NCBI GenBank assembly: GCA_000733415.1
Contig: KL662192.1
Coordinates: forward strand, 1,176,472 to 1,238,858
Length of the DNA stretch: 62,387 nucleotides
Direction of reading: 5' to 3'
Source of the DNA: [Leptolyngbya] sp. JSC-1
GTDB lineage: Bacteria; Cyanobacteriota; Cyanobacteriia; Elainellales; Elainellaceae
Positions 52,881 through 62,203 of this stretch are shown here, one piece after another. The position numbers were made by a program, and so were the translations under genes. A model generated the notes under the pieces. The model searched no databases, had not been told where the DNA came from, and saw nothing but the letters and a program-made list of their open reading frames with translations. The stretch's first letter is position 1. Each line of letters begins with the position of its first letter.

Positions 52881-53537
52881 ATGTTTAAGTTGACATTTGA
52901 TACCCCTGAGCGAGTCCCAATTCGCCAAATTTTGTGTCTGGGTGCTCATAGCGATGACATTGAAATTGGCTGTGGGGGGACGTTGCTGAAGCTGATGAAC
53001 CTCTATGCAGAGCTTGAGATTTATTGGGTGGTCTTGGGGGCTAGCGGTCAACGGGAGCAGGAGGCGTTTAACAGTGCTTACGACCTTTTAGAAGGTGCTA
53101 AAGAGAAGAAGGTGGTCGTTAAGGGATTTCGAGACGGCTTCTTTCCCTACATTGGCATCGAGATTAAGGAGTACTTTGAAGAACTGAAGCGGCTCGTCTC
53201 GCCAGATTTAATTTTGACGCATTACCGCCACGATCGCCATCAAGACCATCGACTTGTTTCGGACTTGACCTGGAATACCTTTCGCGATCACCTGATTTTG
53301 GAATACGAAATTGCCAAATATGATGGCGACTTGGGTAACCCCAATGTTTTCTTTCACCTGAGCGAATCCATCTGCCGTAGGAAAATTGCTCACCTGTTTG
53401 AGCATTTTGCAACTCAGTTCAACCGAGAGTGGTTCACAGAAGATACTTTTTTCTCTCTCCTGAGGCTACGAGGAATTGAATCGAATGCGCCAGACCGATA
53501 TGCTGAAGCCTTCTATTGCCGGAAAATGGTCCTTTGA
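52881..53537 (+). CDS. PIG-L family N-deacetylase
   Basis: From ATG 52881 (GGGAG 8 bp upstream) the product is 218 residues. Zinc and catalytic motifs of the LmbE/PIG-L fold are present: LGAHSDDIEIGCGGTLLK near the front and HYRHDRHQDHRLVS in the middle. Enzymes of this family remove acetyl groups from GlcNAc-linked substrates. In this cluster it probably deacetylates a sugar intermediate. It follows the nucleotidyltransferase by 86 bp. Confidence 0.9.
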   Translation: MFKLTFDTPERVPIRQILCLGAHSDDIEIGCGGTLLKLMNLYAELEIYWVVLGASGQREQEAFNSAYDLLEGAKEKKVVVKGFRDGFFPYIGIEIKEYFEELKRLVSPDLILTHYRHDRHQDHRLVSDLTWNTFRDHLILEYEIAKYDGDLGNPNVFFHLSESICRRKIAHLFEHFATQFNREWFTEDTFFSLLRLRGIESNAPDRYAEAFYCRKMVL

Positions 53538-53592
53538 ATCTTTGCTAATCATCTCCCCCAAGCGGATTTATTGTTTCACACTTTAAGCAACA

Positions 53593-55059
53593 ATGAAAAT
53601 TCAGACGATTAACAATCTCTGCTGTCCCTTTTGCTCTGGACCATTAAAAGTGAACGAGGTAACTCAGGAAAATGAGCATGGGGTTCATTTTGGTCTGGTT
53701 AAGTGCAGAAGCTGCCAATTAAATTATCCGGTTGTTGCAGGAATTCTAATCCTCGGTAGTCCCTCAGAACAAATTAATGTCTGGGATGAAGTTTCTGATA
53801 ACCCTATCCTCAATGGTGTTGAGCTTAGAACGCTGTGTGATTTACTTTCTGAAAAAAGGAATGTTGAGGCATTTAGCCTTTTGCTAACCCCAGCAGGACG
53901 AGGTAATCTGTTGTTCCGCCCCATTCATCAAACTTCTACAGCGATGGCTCAGGATGTTGAAATCCTCCGACCATCTAGGGAAAAGAAATCACAAGTTCCA
54001 TTACGGATTCAATGGGTACTCAATCGATTATCCTGTGGATGTCTGCAGCAAAGTTGCCAGTATCAGTTAGCGGATTTTATTTTGAGGCATGCCAAAGATT
54101 TAGCAGCAACGGATGTAATTAAACTATTCTATAGGGATTTCTCCTGCAGTGAAATGGCAAATTATTTCACGTTCCGCTTTGGTCAACCCAGACATCTCGC
54201 TGCTCTTGCAATTGCATCAATCATTAAAGAGCGAAGTGGCCCAGTTCTGGATTTAGCCTGTGGAATGGGACATCTCACTCATTATTTCGCCTGGGGGGAG
54301 GAATACCAACGTCAAGTGGTTGGGGTTGATCGAGATTACTTCCGTTTGTATGTTGCTAAAAACTTCATGGTTCCAGAAGCTGACTTTATTTGCCAGTGGG
54401 TAGATCGGCCTCTGCCCTTTCCATCATTAAGTTTCGATAGCATTTTCTGCTCTGATGCATTCCACTATTTTCTGAATAAGGCAGGCTCACTTCGAGAGAT
54501 GAAGCGAGTGTTAGCTTCCAATGGTCTGATTGCAATAACGCGATTTGGCAACCTTGAGCAAACCCCAAATGAGGGCTATGAACTTACAGCCGAGGGCTAT
54601 GACCGCTTGTTTGGTGATATGAAGCATATTCTCCTGGGGGAAGATGAGCTAATTGAGGGCTATTTGAAAAAGCGTAAAGCTAATTTGGAATTAAGAGAAA
54701 TTTCAAAAGAATTACGAGAGCAGAAATGGCTATCTGTTGTTATGTCCAACGAAGACAATCTGTTCCGCAATCAGGGTTGTTTTTCGGAGTATCCTCATGG
54801 TATAGGACATTTAATCAAGAATCCAATCTACTCTTCCAAACAGAAAGCCTCGTCTAATAGGCTAAGCTTAAAGTTTGAGTTCCCATCGGAACACTATGCA
54901 TTTGAAGATCAGAAATATCAGAGCTACACCCTCAATAAACTTGATATTTCACCAGAAGTTTTGTCGTCTCTCAATAGCGGAATGAGAATCAATGATTTAC
55001 AGGATTTAGTTGAAAAATTTGTATTGATTGGAGTACCCAAGAAATTTATTCCCACATGA
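53593..55059 (+). CDS. Trm112-like zinc domain plus class I methyltransferase
   Basis: The 488-residue protein opens with a zinc-ribbon (NLCCPFCSGPLKV and CRSCQLNYPVVAGILIL, about 8-55), like Trm112/UPF0434. It continues with a SAM domain (about 210-330: VLDLACGMGHLTHYFAWG, VVGVDRDYFRLYVAKNF, FDSIFCSDAFHYF). The C-terminal 150 residues are helical and unmatched. The two-part form is frequent in glycan clusters for O- or N-methyl transfer to sugars or lipids. It is probably part of the same transcript as its neighbours. Confidence 0.82.
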   Translation: MKIQTINNLCCPFCSGPLKVNEVTQENEHGVHFGLVKCRSCQLNYPVVAGILILGSPSEQINVWDEVSDNPILNGVELRTLCDLLSEKRNVEAFSLLLTPAGRGNLLFRPIHQTSTAMAQDVEILRPSREKKSQVPLRIQWVLNRLSCGCLQQSCQYQLADFILRHAKDLAATDVIKLFYRDFSCSEMANYFTFRFGQPRHLAALAIASIIKERSGPVLDLACGMGHLTHYFAWGEEYQRQVVGVDRDYFRLYVAKNFMVPEADFICQWVDRPLPFPSLSFDSIFCSDAFHYFLNKAGSLREMKRVLASNGLIAITRFGNLEQTPNEGYELTAEGYDRLFGDMKHILLGEDELIEGYLKKRKANLELREISKELREQKWLSVVMSNEDNLFRNQGCFSEYPHGIGHLIKNPIYSSKQKASSNRLSLKFEFPSEHYAFEDQKYQSYTLNKLDISPEVLSSLNSGMRINDLQDLVEKFVLIGVPKKFIPT

Positions 55060-55117
55060 GAAGGAATTAATGAATTTAAAATTATCCTAATAACAAATTA
55101 CTTTACTAGCAAACGTT

Positions 55118-56494
55118 ATGAGGCAATATGATTTCAATCAATCTGGAAAGCAGCCAAAAAAAGTTGAACAAAGAAATTTCTCTGCCCCTAGAAAGATTGG
55201 CTTGATGGGTTGCTGGGGCTTTGGAAATATGGGAAACCTTGCTCATCAGATAGCCATGATTCAAAACATCCGAAAATATCAACCCAATGCTCAACTTTAT
55301 GGGTTTTCAGTGTACCCTGAAATTACTCAGAAGATTCATGGTATGCCATGCTTTACATTCTATCGGCATCCTAATAATCAATGGTGGCAGGGAAAAAGCT
55401 TCTTGACCAGAGGTTTAAATAAGTTTTCCACTAATATAAGGAGGATTTCAAATCCAGTCCTTAGAAAGCTTTTGATTCCCATTCGAGTTCCTGTAGAAAT
55501 CATCCTTGAGATTCTTGCTGTGGTGAGGTCCTTTAAAGTTCTCAAGGGCTTCGATATGTTAATTATTACAGGAGGAGGACACTTTGATGATGTTTATGGC
55601 GGAGCACGGGTACTTCCCTATGCTTTATGCGTGTGGGCCTCAATAGCAAAACTCCGCAAGGTTGACTTTCTTGTGGTTAGCAACGGTGTAGGTCCTATTA
55701 ATGAACGTTTGAGCAAGTTCTTCTTCAAGCAAGTTCTCTCCTCCGCGAGTTATCGTTCTTATAGAGATGATTACTCTAAAGAGTACGCCGAAAGAATTCT
55801 CAATCTTCATGTAACGCATGATCCAGTCTATCCTGATCTAGCTCACAGTTTAGATTTAACTGCCTACCAGAATAGTTTTCAACCTAAAAACGAGCAAAGA
55901 ACTATTGTAGGGATTGCTCCAATCCCATTCGATGATGAGAGTACCTTTCCAGGGTTCTCTGGAGAATATACTTCTGCTTATTTGAGTTATTTGTCTAAGT
56001 TGGCTTCTTTTATAAGCTGGCTGCTAGAGAATCAGTATGTAGTTTTCTTCTTCTTTGCTGATAAAGGGGATAGACAAGCTATTCAAGATCTTAAACGGGT
56101 CTTGGACAAGAGTAAAATTTCCTATTCAGAGGAGCAAATTACTGAACAGCCTCCACCTACCAATAGCGAAACTACTTTTGATAACTATATGACCCAGCTA
56201 GCAAAGACTGACTTAGTTATTGCTTCTAGATTCCATGGTGTTTTACTAGCACAGTTATTGAATAAGCCAACTCTTGCACTTTCTTTTGCCAAAAAGACTG
56301 ATTGTCTTATGGCAGATACTAATCAAGCCGACTATTGTCTATCAATCAATCACTTTGATGTAGAAACTATTAAGGAAAAATTTATTGCGCTTGAAGAGAA
56401 CCAGGCACTGATCAAGAGGCAGCTTGCCAATCGAACACAACAATATAGGGAAGCATTGGCTCAGCAGTATGTTTATCTGTTTGGCCACCGCTAA
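55118..56494 (+). CDS. polysaccharide pyruvyl transferase family protein
   Basis: The 458-residue GT-B-like protein matches the PS_pyruv_trans family: LMGCWGFGNMGNLAHQIAMIQNI at the front, LIITGGGHFDDVYGGARVLPYAL, SYRSYRDDYSKEYAERIL and VIASRFHGVLLAQLLNKPTLAL. The family transfers pyruvate from phosphoenolpyruvate to a sugar as a ketal (CsaB/WcaK type). This is notable because SLH domains in this organism bind pyruvylated polymers in Gram-positive models; a link is plausible but unproved. The first 25 residues are polar and basic. Confidence 0.88.
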   Translation: MRQYDFNQSGKQPKKVEQRNFSAPRKIGLMGCWGFGNMGNLAHQIAMIQNIRKYQPNAQLYGFSVYPEITQKIHGMPCFTFYRHPNNQWWQGKSFLTRGLNKFSTNIRRISNPVLRKLLIPIRVPVEIILEILAVVRSFKVLKGFDMLIITGGGHFDDVYGGARVLPYALCVWASIAKLRKVDFLVVSNGVGPINERLSKFFFKQVLSSASYRSYRDDYSKEYAERILNLHVTHDPVYPDLAHSLDLTAYQNSFQPKNEQRTIVGIAPIPFDDESTFPGFSGEYTSAYLSYLSKLASFISWLLENQYVVFFFFADKGDRQAIQDLKRVLDKSKISYSEEQITEQPPPTNSETTFDNYMTQLAKTDLVIASRFHGVLLAQLLNKPTLALSFAKKTDCLMADTNQADYCLSINHFDVETIKEKFIALEENQALIKRQLANRTQQYREALAQQYVYLFGHR

Positions 56495-56596
56495 CTTGTG
56501 TATGAATAGCCATGTTTCATGGCAGGATTTGTATCCAGCCTTAAATAAGCAACCTGTTAGACAGCGCATTGACTCAATAGTTACAGGGACATTGGC

Positions 56597-58171
56597 ATGA
56601 TGAAAAAACGCTGGTTAAAATTTCAACGGATAATCCTTATCTTTGTCCTAGCAGCCTTAGCGGTCTGTCTTCCAGTAATTATTGAAAAAACACCTAGAAT
56701 TGTGAATAAATTGTCTCGAATGACGAAAGTGGTGGAGAAAGTTTTCAATTGGGACTTAAATCCAGGTTCAATTGTTATTACGGAAGCAACGCGGGTTCAA
56801 CCTTTACCTCATCTCCATTCTGGTCCGGTGGCAGGAACTTTGAGAGTGCATGATTCTAATCCGCGCTATTTTTCCAATGAGAGTGGCAAATTAATTTATC
56901 TAACTGGTTCGCATACCTGGCAAAATCTACAAGATAGCGGTGGTTCTAATCCTCCTTTCTCTTTCGATTACACTGCCTATCTTGATTTCTTGCAAGTCAA
57001 TAATCATAATTTTCTACGTTTGTGGGCTTGGGAACAGCCCCGATGGTCAATAGATTCTCCAAATGATAACTTCTGGCTTTCCCCGGTGCCTTACAAGCGG
57101 GTTGGACCAGAATTGGCAACTGATGGCTTACCGAAGTTTGACTTGAATCAATATGAGCAAGCATATTTTGATCGCTTACGAGAACGGATTGTTGAAGCCG
57201 GAAAGCGTGGTATTTATGTCTCTGTTATGTTATTCAACGGATGGAGCATCACTGGAAATAAAGGCATTACCGGTGGTAAAAATCCTTGGAAAAGTCATCC
57301 GTTCAACATTTCTAATAATGTCAATGGGATTAATGGTGATTTGAATGGAGATGACAATGGCGAGGAAGTGCATGAATTAAGCATACCTGCAATTACTACA
57401 ATTCAGGAAACCTATGTTCGTAAGGTTATTGATACAGTTGGAGATCTAGATAATGTGCTTTATGAAATTAGCAATGAGAGCCATACGAATTCAACCCAAT
57501 GGCAGTATCATATGATCCAATTCATTAAAAGCTATGAGGCAACTAAACCGAAGCAGCACCCTGTTGGAATGACAGTTGGGTATCCAGATGGGAACAATGC
57601 AGATCTATTTGCAAGCCCCGCTGACTGGATTTCTTTAAATGGTGATGTTAATAATCCAATAGCCGCTGATGGCCGTAAAGTGATTCTGGCAGATACAGAT
57701 CATCTCTGCGGAGTGTGTTCCGATCGTCAATGGGTTTGGAAAAGCTTTACCCAGGGAGAAAATCCTTTGTTCATGGATATCTATGACGGAGCCTTCGATT
57801 TAATCATCGAACAAGTGCCAACTGATCCCCTCAATTATACTCCCTGGGTTAGCTTGCGACGTAATCTCGGCTACGCGTTAACCTACGCTAATCGCATGAA
57901 TCTAGCCGCAATGACACCTCACCCTGAACTGGTTTCCACTGGATACTGCTTGGCAAACCCAACTGCTCGCAATGCAGAGTACCTAGTTTATGCTCCATCA
58001 GGCAGTAAGGTCACAGTGGATCTATCCAACACTTTAGGAGAGATTCGAGGGGAATGGCTCAACCCTGATAACGGTCTTGTTACAGAGGGAATTTCTACGA
58101 TAGGGGGTGGTAGGCGCTCATTTGTTGTTCCCTTTGAAAATGATGCGATTCTGTATCTTAAAAGTAGCTAA
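56597..58171 (+). CDS. membrane-anchored DUF4038-like glycoside hydrolase
   Basis: The 524-residue protein has one N-terminal membrane anchor (about 10-29) and an extracytoplasmic TIM-barrel-like region. Visible segments are RYFSNESGKLIYLTGSHTW, HNFLRLWAWEQPRWS, VEAGKRGIYVSVMLFNGW and the acid/base motif NVLYEISNESH. The nucleophile is not certain. The C-terminal 90 residues look like a small beta domain. DUF4038/apiosidase-like families share this plan. In the cluster it may trim or remodel the exported polymer. Confidence 0.78.
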   Translation: MMKKRWLKFQRIILIFVLAALAVCLPVIIEKTPRIVNKLSRMTKVVEKVFNWDLNPGSIVITEATRVQPLPHLHSGPVAGTLRVHDSNPRYFSNESGKLIYLTGSHTWQNLQDSGGSNPPFSFDYTAYLDFLQVNNHNFLRLWAWEQPRWSIDSPNDNFWLSPVPYKRVGPELATDGLPKFDLNQYEQAYFDRLRERIVEAGKRGIYVSVMLFNGWSITGNKGITGGKNPWKSHPFNISNNVNGINGDLNGDDNGEEVHELSIPAITTIQETYVRKVIDTVGDLDNVLYEISNESHTNSTQWQYHMIQFIKSYEATKPKQHPVGMTVGYPDGNNADLFASPADWISLNGDVNNPIAADGRKVILADTDHLCGVCSDRQWVWKSFTQGENPLFMDIYDGAFDLIIEQVPTDPLNYTPWVSLRRNLGYALTYANRMNLAAMTPHPELVSTGYCLANPTARNAEYLVYAPSGSKVTVDLSNTLGEIRGEWLNPDNGLVTEGISTIGGGRRSFVVPFENDAILYLKSS

Positions 58172-58188
58172 AGGAGAAGAGTTCTCAA

Positions 58189-59160
58189 ATGATCGAACAG
58201 AAGCCTAAAGTCAGTTTTGGTCTGCCCGTATTTAACGGCGAGAAGTATCTTCATGAAACGATCGAATCTATACTCTCTCAAAGTTTTACAGATTTTGAAC
58301 TGATCATCTCCGACAATGCTTCTACGGATAGAACTGAGGAAATTTGCAAAGAATATGCTGCTCGAGATCCACGCATTCGTTATAGTCGAAACGAAGCTAA
58401 TATTGGAGGTTCTCACAATCAAAACTTAACTATTGAATTAGCTAGGGGAAAATATTTTCACATAGGATCTCACGATGATTTACTCTCACCAGATTTACTT
58501 GCTAAATGCGTTGAGGTGCTTGAGAACAATCCATCTGTAATTCTTTGTTATTCACTGCTCTTTGAGATTGATGAGCGTGGGAAAATCATTGGCACGCTAG
58601 AACCAGCAGTCTTAGCGACTTCGACAAAGCCTGATGAAAGATTTCATGATCTATTGAAGGGGCATCGAGTCGATTTTTTATATGGACTAATCAGAACAGA
58701 TACACTACGTAGAACCGAGCTTGAACCGCCCTATCCTCAATCTGACTCCATATTTGCCTGTGAACTTGCCTTATATGGACAATTTCAAAAGATCCCTGAA
58801 TACCTTTATTACAGGAGAACTCATGGAGGAGCATGCACAAGTCTAGACCTTTATGGTCAGTTGTGTTGGAATCAACGAGTAACCCAAAATGTTCCTAAAT
58901 GGATGACTTCATTGTTGATTCAATATTATTCATACTTTGGTTTATTTAAGCTTGAAGCCTCTCATTTCCTCAGAATCATTTTTCGTGCACCGTTGACTGT
59001 AAAGGAACGATCTCTTTGTCTACTGTATGCAGTGATATGGCTTGCTAAAAGGCATTTTCGAGCTCCATTCTGGCAACTTCGCCAAAAAATTGGTCTTAAC
59101 CGAAAACAGCTAAAAGCTTCCCTTGAAACAATATCCGGTAGAGTTCCAGGTATCCATTGA
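58189..59160 (+). CDS. glycosyltransferase family 2
   Basis: The 323-residue GT-A protein has the standard front VSFGLPVFNGEKYLHETIES, then the DxD-type metal site near FHIGSHDDLLSPD and a C-terminal region of helices. No transmembrane channel segments are evident, so it is not a synthase type. It starts 17 bp after the glycosidase-like gene with AAGGAG 9-14 bp ahead of the ATG. It adds one sugar during subunit assembly. Confidence 0.92.
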   Translation: MIEQKPKVSFGLPVFNGEKYLHETIESILSQSFTDFELIISDNASTDRTEEICKEYAARDPRIRYSRNEANIGGSHNQNLTIELARGKYFHIGSHDDLLSPDLLAKCVEVLENNPSVILCYSLLFEIDERGKIIGTLEPAVLATSTKPDERFHDLLKGHRVDFLYGLIRTDTLRRTELEPPYPQSDSIFACELALYGQFQKIPEYLYYRRTHGGACTSLDLYGQLCWNQRVTQNVPKWMTSLLIQYYSYFGLFKLEASHFLRIIFRAPLTVKERSLCLLYAVIWLAKRHFRAPFWQLRQKIGLNRKQLKASLETISGRVPGIH

Positions 59161-59331
59161 TCTAAGCATTTAGCTATTACTAATGCGTGCTATATTAAAA
59201 GCGAAACGGATGATAAGCAGTGATTAGTAAGGATTGTATTGCTTGACTGTTCCATATCTGCAGGCAAAGATTGTTAGGTGTACATCGGTAGTAGGGCGGA
59301 AGCTGTTTATATTGAAGAGACTCAAGTAATT

Positions 59332-60222
59332 ATGAGAAGCAGAAAACCTGTAAAGCCTGTGGTGGAAAAACTTGACAATAGATTGAACATCTATCAAGCT
59401 ACTCGCTGGAAAAAATTGATCACTTATCCAGAACCTATCGCCTACTCCGTGCTGATCAGCTTTTTGGGGAAGAAGTTTGACATAGTTGTGCCTGTGATGG
59501 CAAAAACTTTCTACGGTGAATCCATGAAAGTTATTCTACCTGAAACTGTCTCAACCACTATCTATCGCTACGGTTTCTACGAATTAGGGCTTACTAAGTT
59601 TATATTGAATTATCTGAAGCCTGGCATGATCTTTTTTGATGTTGGTTCACACTTTGGATATTTCTCACTGCTAGCGTCTCACCTTCTTCAAACTGAGGGT
59701 GAAGTTCATTTATTTGAACCGACAAGAAGTACCTTCAAGATTGCGGCGGAAAACACGGGAGCTAGAAAAAATGTCATTCTCAATAATCTAGCGGTCTGGT
59801 CTTGCAATACTACGATCCCATTCAATGATTTTGGTGTCCAGAACTGCGCCTTTAACTCCGTTAGAAGTACGGCAAGATACATCAAGCCTACAACAGCTGT
59901 TAGCTATAATATTGAAGCTATATCTCTCGATTCTTATGTAGAAACTAAAGGTATTAAGCCGGATTTTATTAAGATCGACGCAGAGAGCGCTGAGTATGAA
60001 ATTCTCAAGGGAATGCAGAGAATTCTATCGGAAATTAAGCCAATTCTCACCGTAGAAGTTGGAGACTTAGGAGTTGAAGATGCCCTGCCTAGCCGAGAGC
60101 TGATTGATTACATCCTAGCTCAAGGATACCAAGTCTTTGAATTCAGTAACGGTCGGATCCAAACCCATGAACCTCGTAACTCTTACGATTATGACAATCT
60201 TCTCTTTATTCCTGAAATTTGA
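59332..60222 (+). CDS. FkbM-family methyltransferase
   Basis: Two starts are possible: GTG 59278 and ATG 59332, neither with a strong ribosome site. I chose the ATG, giving 296 residues. The SAM motif is MIFFDVGSHFGYFSLLASHL, the acidic post-motif HLFEPTRS, and the FkbM signature DFIKIDAESAEYEILKGMQ. FkbM enzymes O-methylate sugars or polyketides. It lies between GT2 and the transporter, in the same direction. Confidence 0.88.
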   Translation: MRSRKPVKPVVEKLDNRLNIYQATRWKKLITYPEPIAYSVLISFLGKKFDIVVPVMAKTFYGESMKVILPETVSTTIYRYGFYELGLTKFILNYLKPGMIFFDVGSHFGYFSLLASHLLQTEGEVHLFEPTRSTFKIAAENTGARKNVILNNLAVWSCNTTIPFNDFGVQNCAFNSVRSTARYIKPTTAVSYNIEAISLDSYVETKGIKPDFIKIDAESAEYEILKGMQRILSEIKPILTVEVGDLGVEDALPSRELIDYILAQGYQVFEFSNGRIQTHEPRNSYDYDNLLFIPEI

Positions 60223-60352
60223 ATATGCAGAATTAGGAATTAATTAAGTAGTAGAACGTGATTCAAGAGTTGTAAGACTGCATTCCCTCTTACTCACTAG
60301 AAAGATGCTTGAGGTTACGCTCCTGCGCCATCAAAGTAAAGGATTACGATAT

Positions 60353-62203
60353 ATGCTTGATTTTCTCCGAAAGTTTTTATATATCCTAGGTGAAAGAAAA
60401 AAATCGCTGTTCATTTTGGTTTCCCTATTTCTGGTATCATCCTTTCTGGAATCCTTAGGAATTGGACTGATTGGACCGTTTGTTGCTCTAGCAACAAACG
60501 TTAATTTAATTGACCAAAATTACTGGTTGACTTGGGTTTATAACAGGTTCGACTTTCAGTCGAAAGTTCAATTTATATCTCTATTAGGTTTGATAATTTT
60601 AGTGGTGCTATATACAAAGGCAGCCATGACCTTTAGCATTCAAAGGTACATTTTCAAGTTTGGTTTCAGCCAGCAGTCTGTCCTGCGTTCGAAACTAATG
60701 AATGCCTATTTAAATGCCCCCTATATTTTTCACCTAAGCCGAAATACAGCCACCCTAATCAACACTATTGTTGCCGAGACATTCGTATTTGCTAATCATT
60801 TTCTTTTGCCTGTTTTATTCACTGCCTCTAATTTTGTTATTATTTGTGCGTTGATTTCTCTACTTTTCATAACAGATCCAATAGGAACACTTAGCATTTC
60901 GGGAATTTTACTTCTAGCGTTTTTTTTGCTCCTTCCATTCAAAGAGAAGTTGGCAAGATGGGGACGAAAAGCTTCTGAATCCAATGCTGAAATGATTCGC
61001 ATCATCAATCATGGCTTGGGAGGTTTGAAGGAGACAAGAGTCATCGGTTGTGAGAACTACTTCGAGAGGCAGTTGACCGAACAAGCAGAAATTTTTAACC
61101 GGACAACGACAAACTCCAACTCTTTTCTAGTACTGCCTCGCCATTTAACTGAGGCGTTGCTGCTGACTTTTGTATTAGGTTATGTGGTTATTTCTTTGAT
61201 GTTCAACCGTAATTCATACAATCTGGCTTCAACGCTAGGTATTTTTGCGATGGCATCCGTTCGGTTACTTCCAGCCTCTGCGAGTTTTCTGAATTCGCTG
61301 GGCACCTTAAAACAGTACAGCTATGTTGTTGACAAATTGTATTTTGATCTAAAGGAAGTTAATTCTGATTTGAAAATAGACAAAGCTACCAGCAGCTTTC
61401 AGAAGGATAGAATTTATCCCATTCAATTTATCAATTCTTCTCAGCAGGTTCTGATGTTTGAGAACCAAATTGATTTGGTTAAACTGATTTATCGATATCC
61501 CAATACAACTGAGCTAGCTATAAAAGGAATATCGCTAACTATAAAAAAAGGTGAGTCAATTGGATTGATTGGCAAATCCGGGGCTGGAAAGACTACTTTG
61601 GTTGATATTATTTTGGGATTGCTTACGCCTGAAGACGGTCAAATTAAGGTTGATGGAATCGATATTACTGAGAATCTTCGGACGTGGCAGAACTTAATAG
61701 GGTATATTCCCCAATCTATTTTTTTAATAGACGATACGATTGAACGAAATATTGCCTTCGGGGTTCCAGATGAGCAAATTGACTCTGAACGACTTATGTC
61801 AGCTATTCAAGCGGCTCAACTAGTTGATGTGATCAACAATCTTCCCAATAAGATCAAGACGATGGTTGGCGAGCGAGGAGTACGACTCTCTGGTGGGCAA
61901 CGACAGCGCGTGGGAATTGCTCGAGCGCTTTATCATGAGCGAGAAATTTTAGTGTTAGACGAAGCAACAGCTGCGCTCGACAATGAAACTGAAAATCTTG
62001 TGACAGAGGCAATTTCCTCCCTAGGTGGTACAAAGACACTGATCATCATTGCCCACCGTCTCTCCACAGTTGAACGATGTGACCGTATCTACATGCTTGA
62101 AGATGGAAGGATCGTTAAATCAGGTAATTACCATGAGGTTGTTTTGCATCGAGACTCATACCAATTCTCTATGAAGCTGCATAGAATAAAGCCTCTAGGA
62201 TAA
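60353..62203 (+). CDS. ABC exporter (MsbA/PglK-like lipid or lipid-linked glycan flippase)
   Basis: From ATG 60353 the product is 616 residues; an upstream ATG at 60305 would add 16 residues. The N-terminal half has six membrane helices (about 20-310). The C-terminal half is a complete nucleotide-binding domain: Walker A IGLIGKSGAGKTTLVD, Q-loop IGYIPQS, signature RLSGGQRQRVG, Walker B EILVLDEATAALD and switch IIIAHRLST. Architecture and cluster position point to flipping of lipid-linked oligosaccharide. The last 14 codons overlap an antisense IS630 transposase; the C-terminal tail may therefore derive from an insertion. Confidence 0.92.
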   Translation: MLDFLRKFLYILGERKKSLFILVSLFLVSSFLESLGIGLIGPFVALATNVNLIDQNYWLTWVYNRFDFQSKVQFISLLGLIILVVLYTKAAMTFSIQRYIFKFGFSQQSVLRSKLMNAYLNAPYIFHLSRNTATLINTIVAETFVFANHFLLPVLFTASNFVIICALISLLFITDPIGTLSISGILLLAFFLLLPFKEKLARWGRKASESNAEMIRIINHGLGGLKETRVIGCENYFERQLTEQAEIFNRTTTNSNSFLVLPRHLTEALLLTFVLGYVVISLMFNRNSYNLASTLGIFAMASVRLLPASASFLNSLGTLKQYSYVVDKLYFDLKEVNSDLKIDKATSSFQKDRIYPIQFINSSQQVLMFENQIDLVKLIYRYPNTTELAIKGISLTIKKGESIGLIGKSGAGKTTLVDIILGLLTPEDGQIKVDGIDITENLRTWQNLIGYIPQSIFLIDDTIERNIAFGVPDEQIDSERLMSAIQAAQLVDVINNLPNKIKTMVGERGVRLSGGQRQRVGIARALYHEREILVLDEATAALDNETENLVTEAISSLGGTKTLIIIAHRLSTVERCDRIYMLEDGRIVKSGNYHEVVLHRDSYQFSMKLHRIKPLG

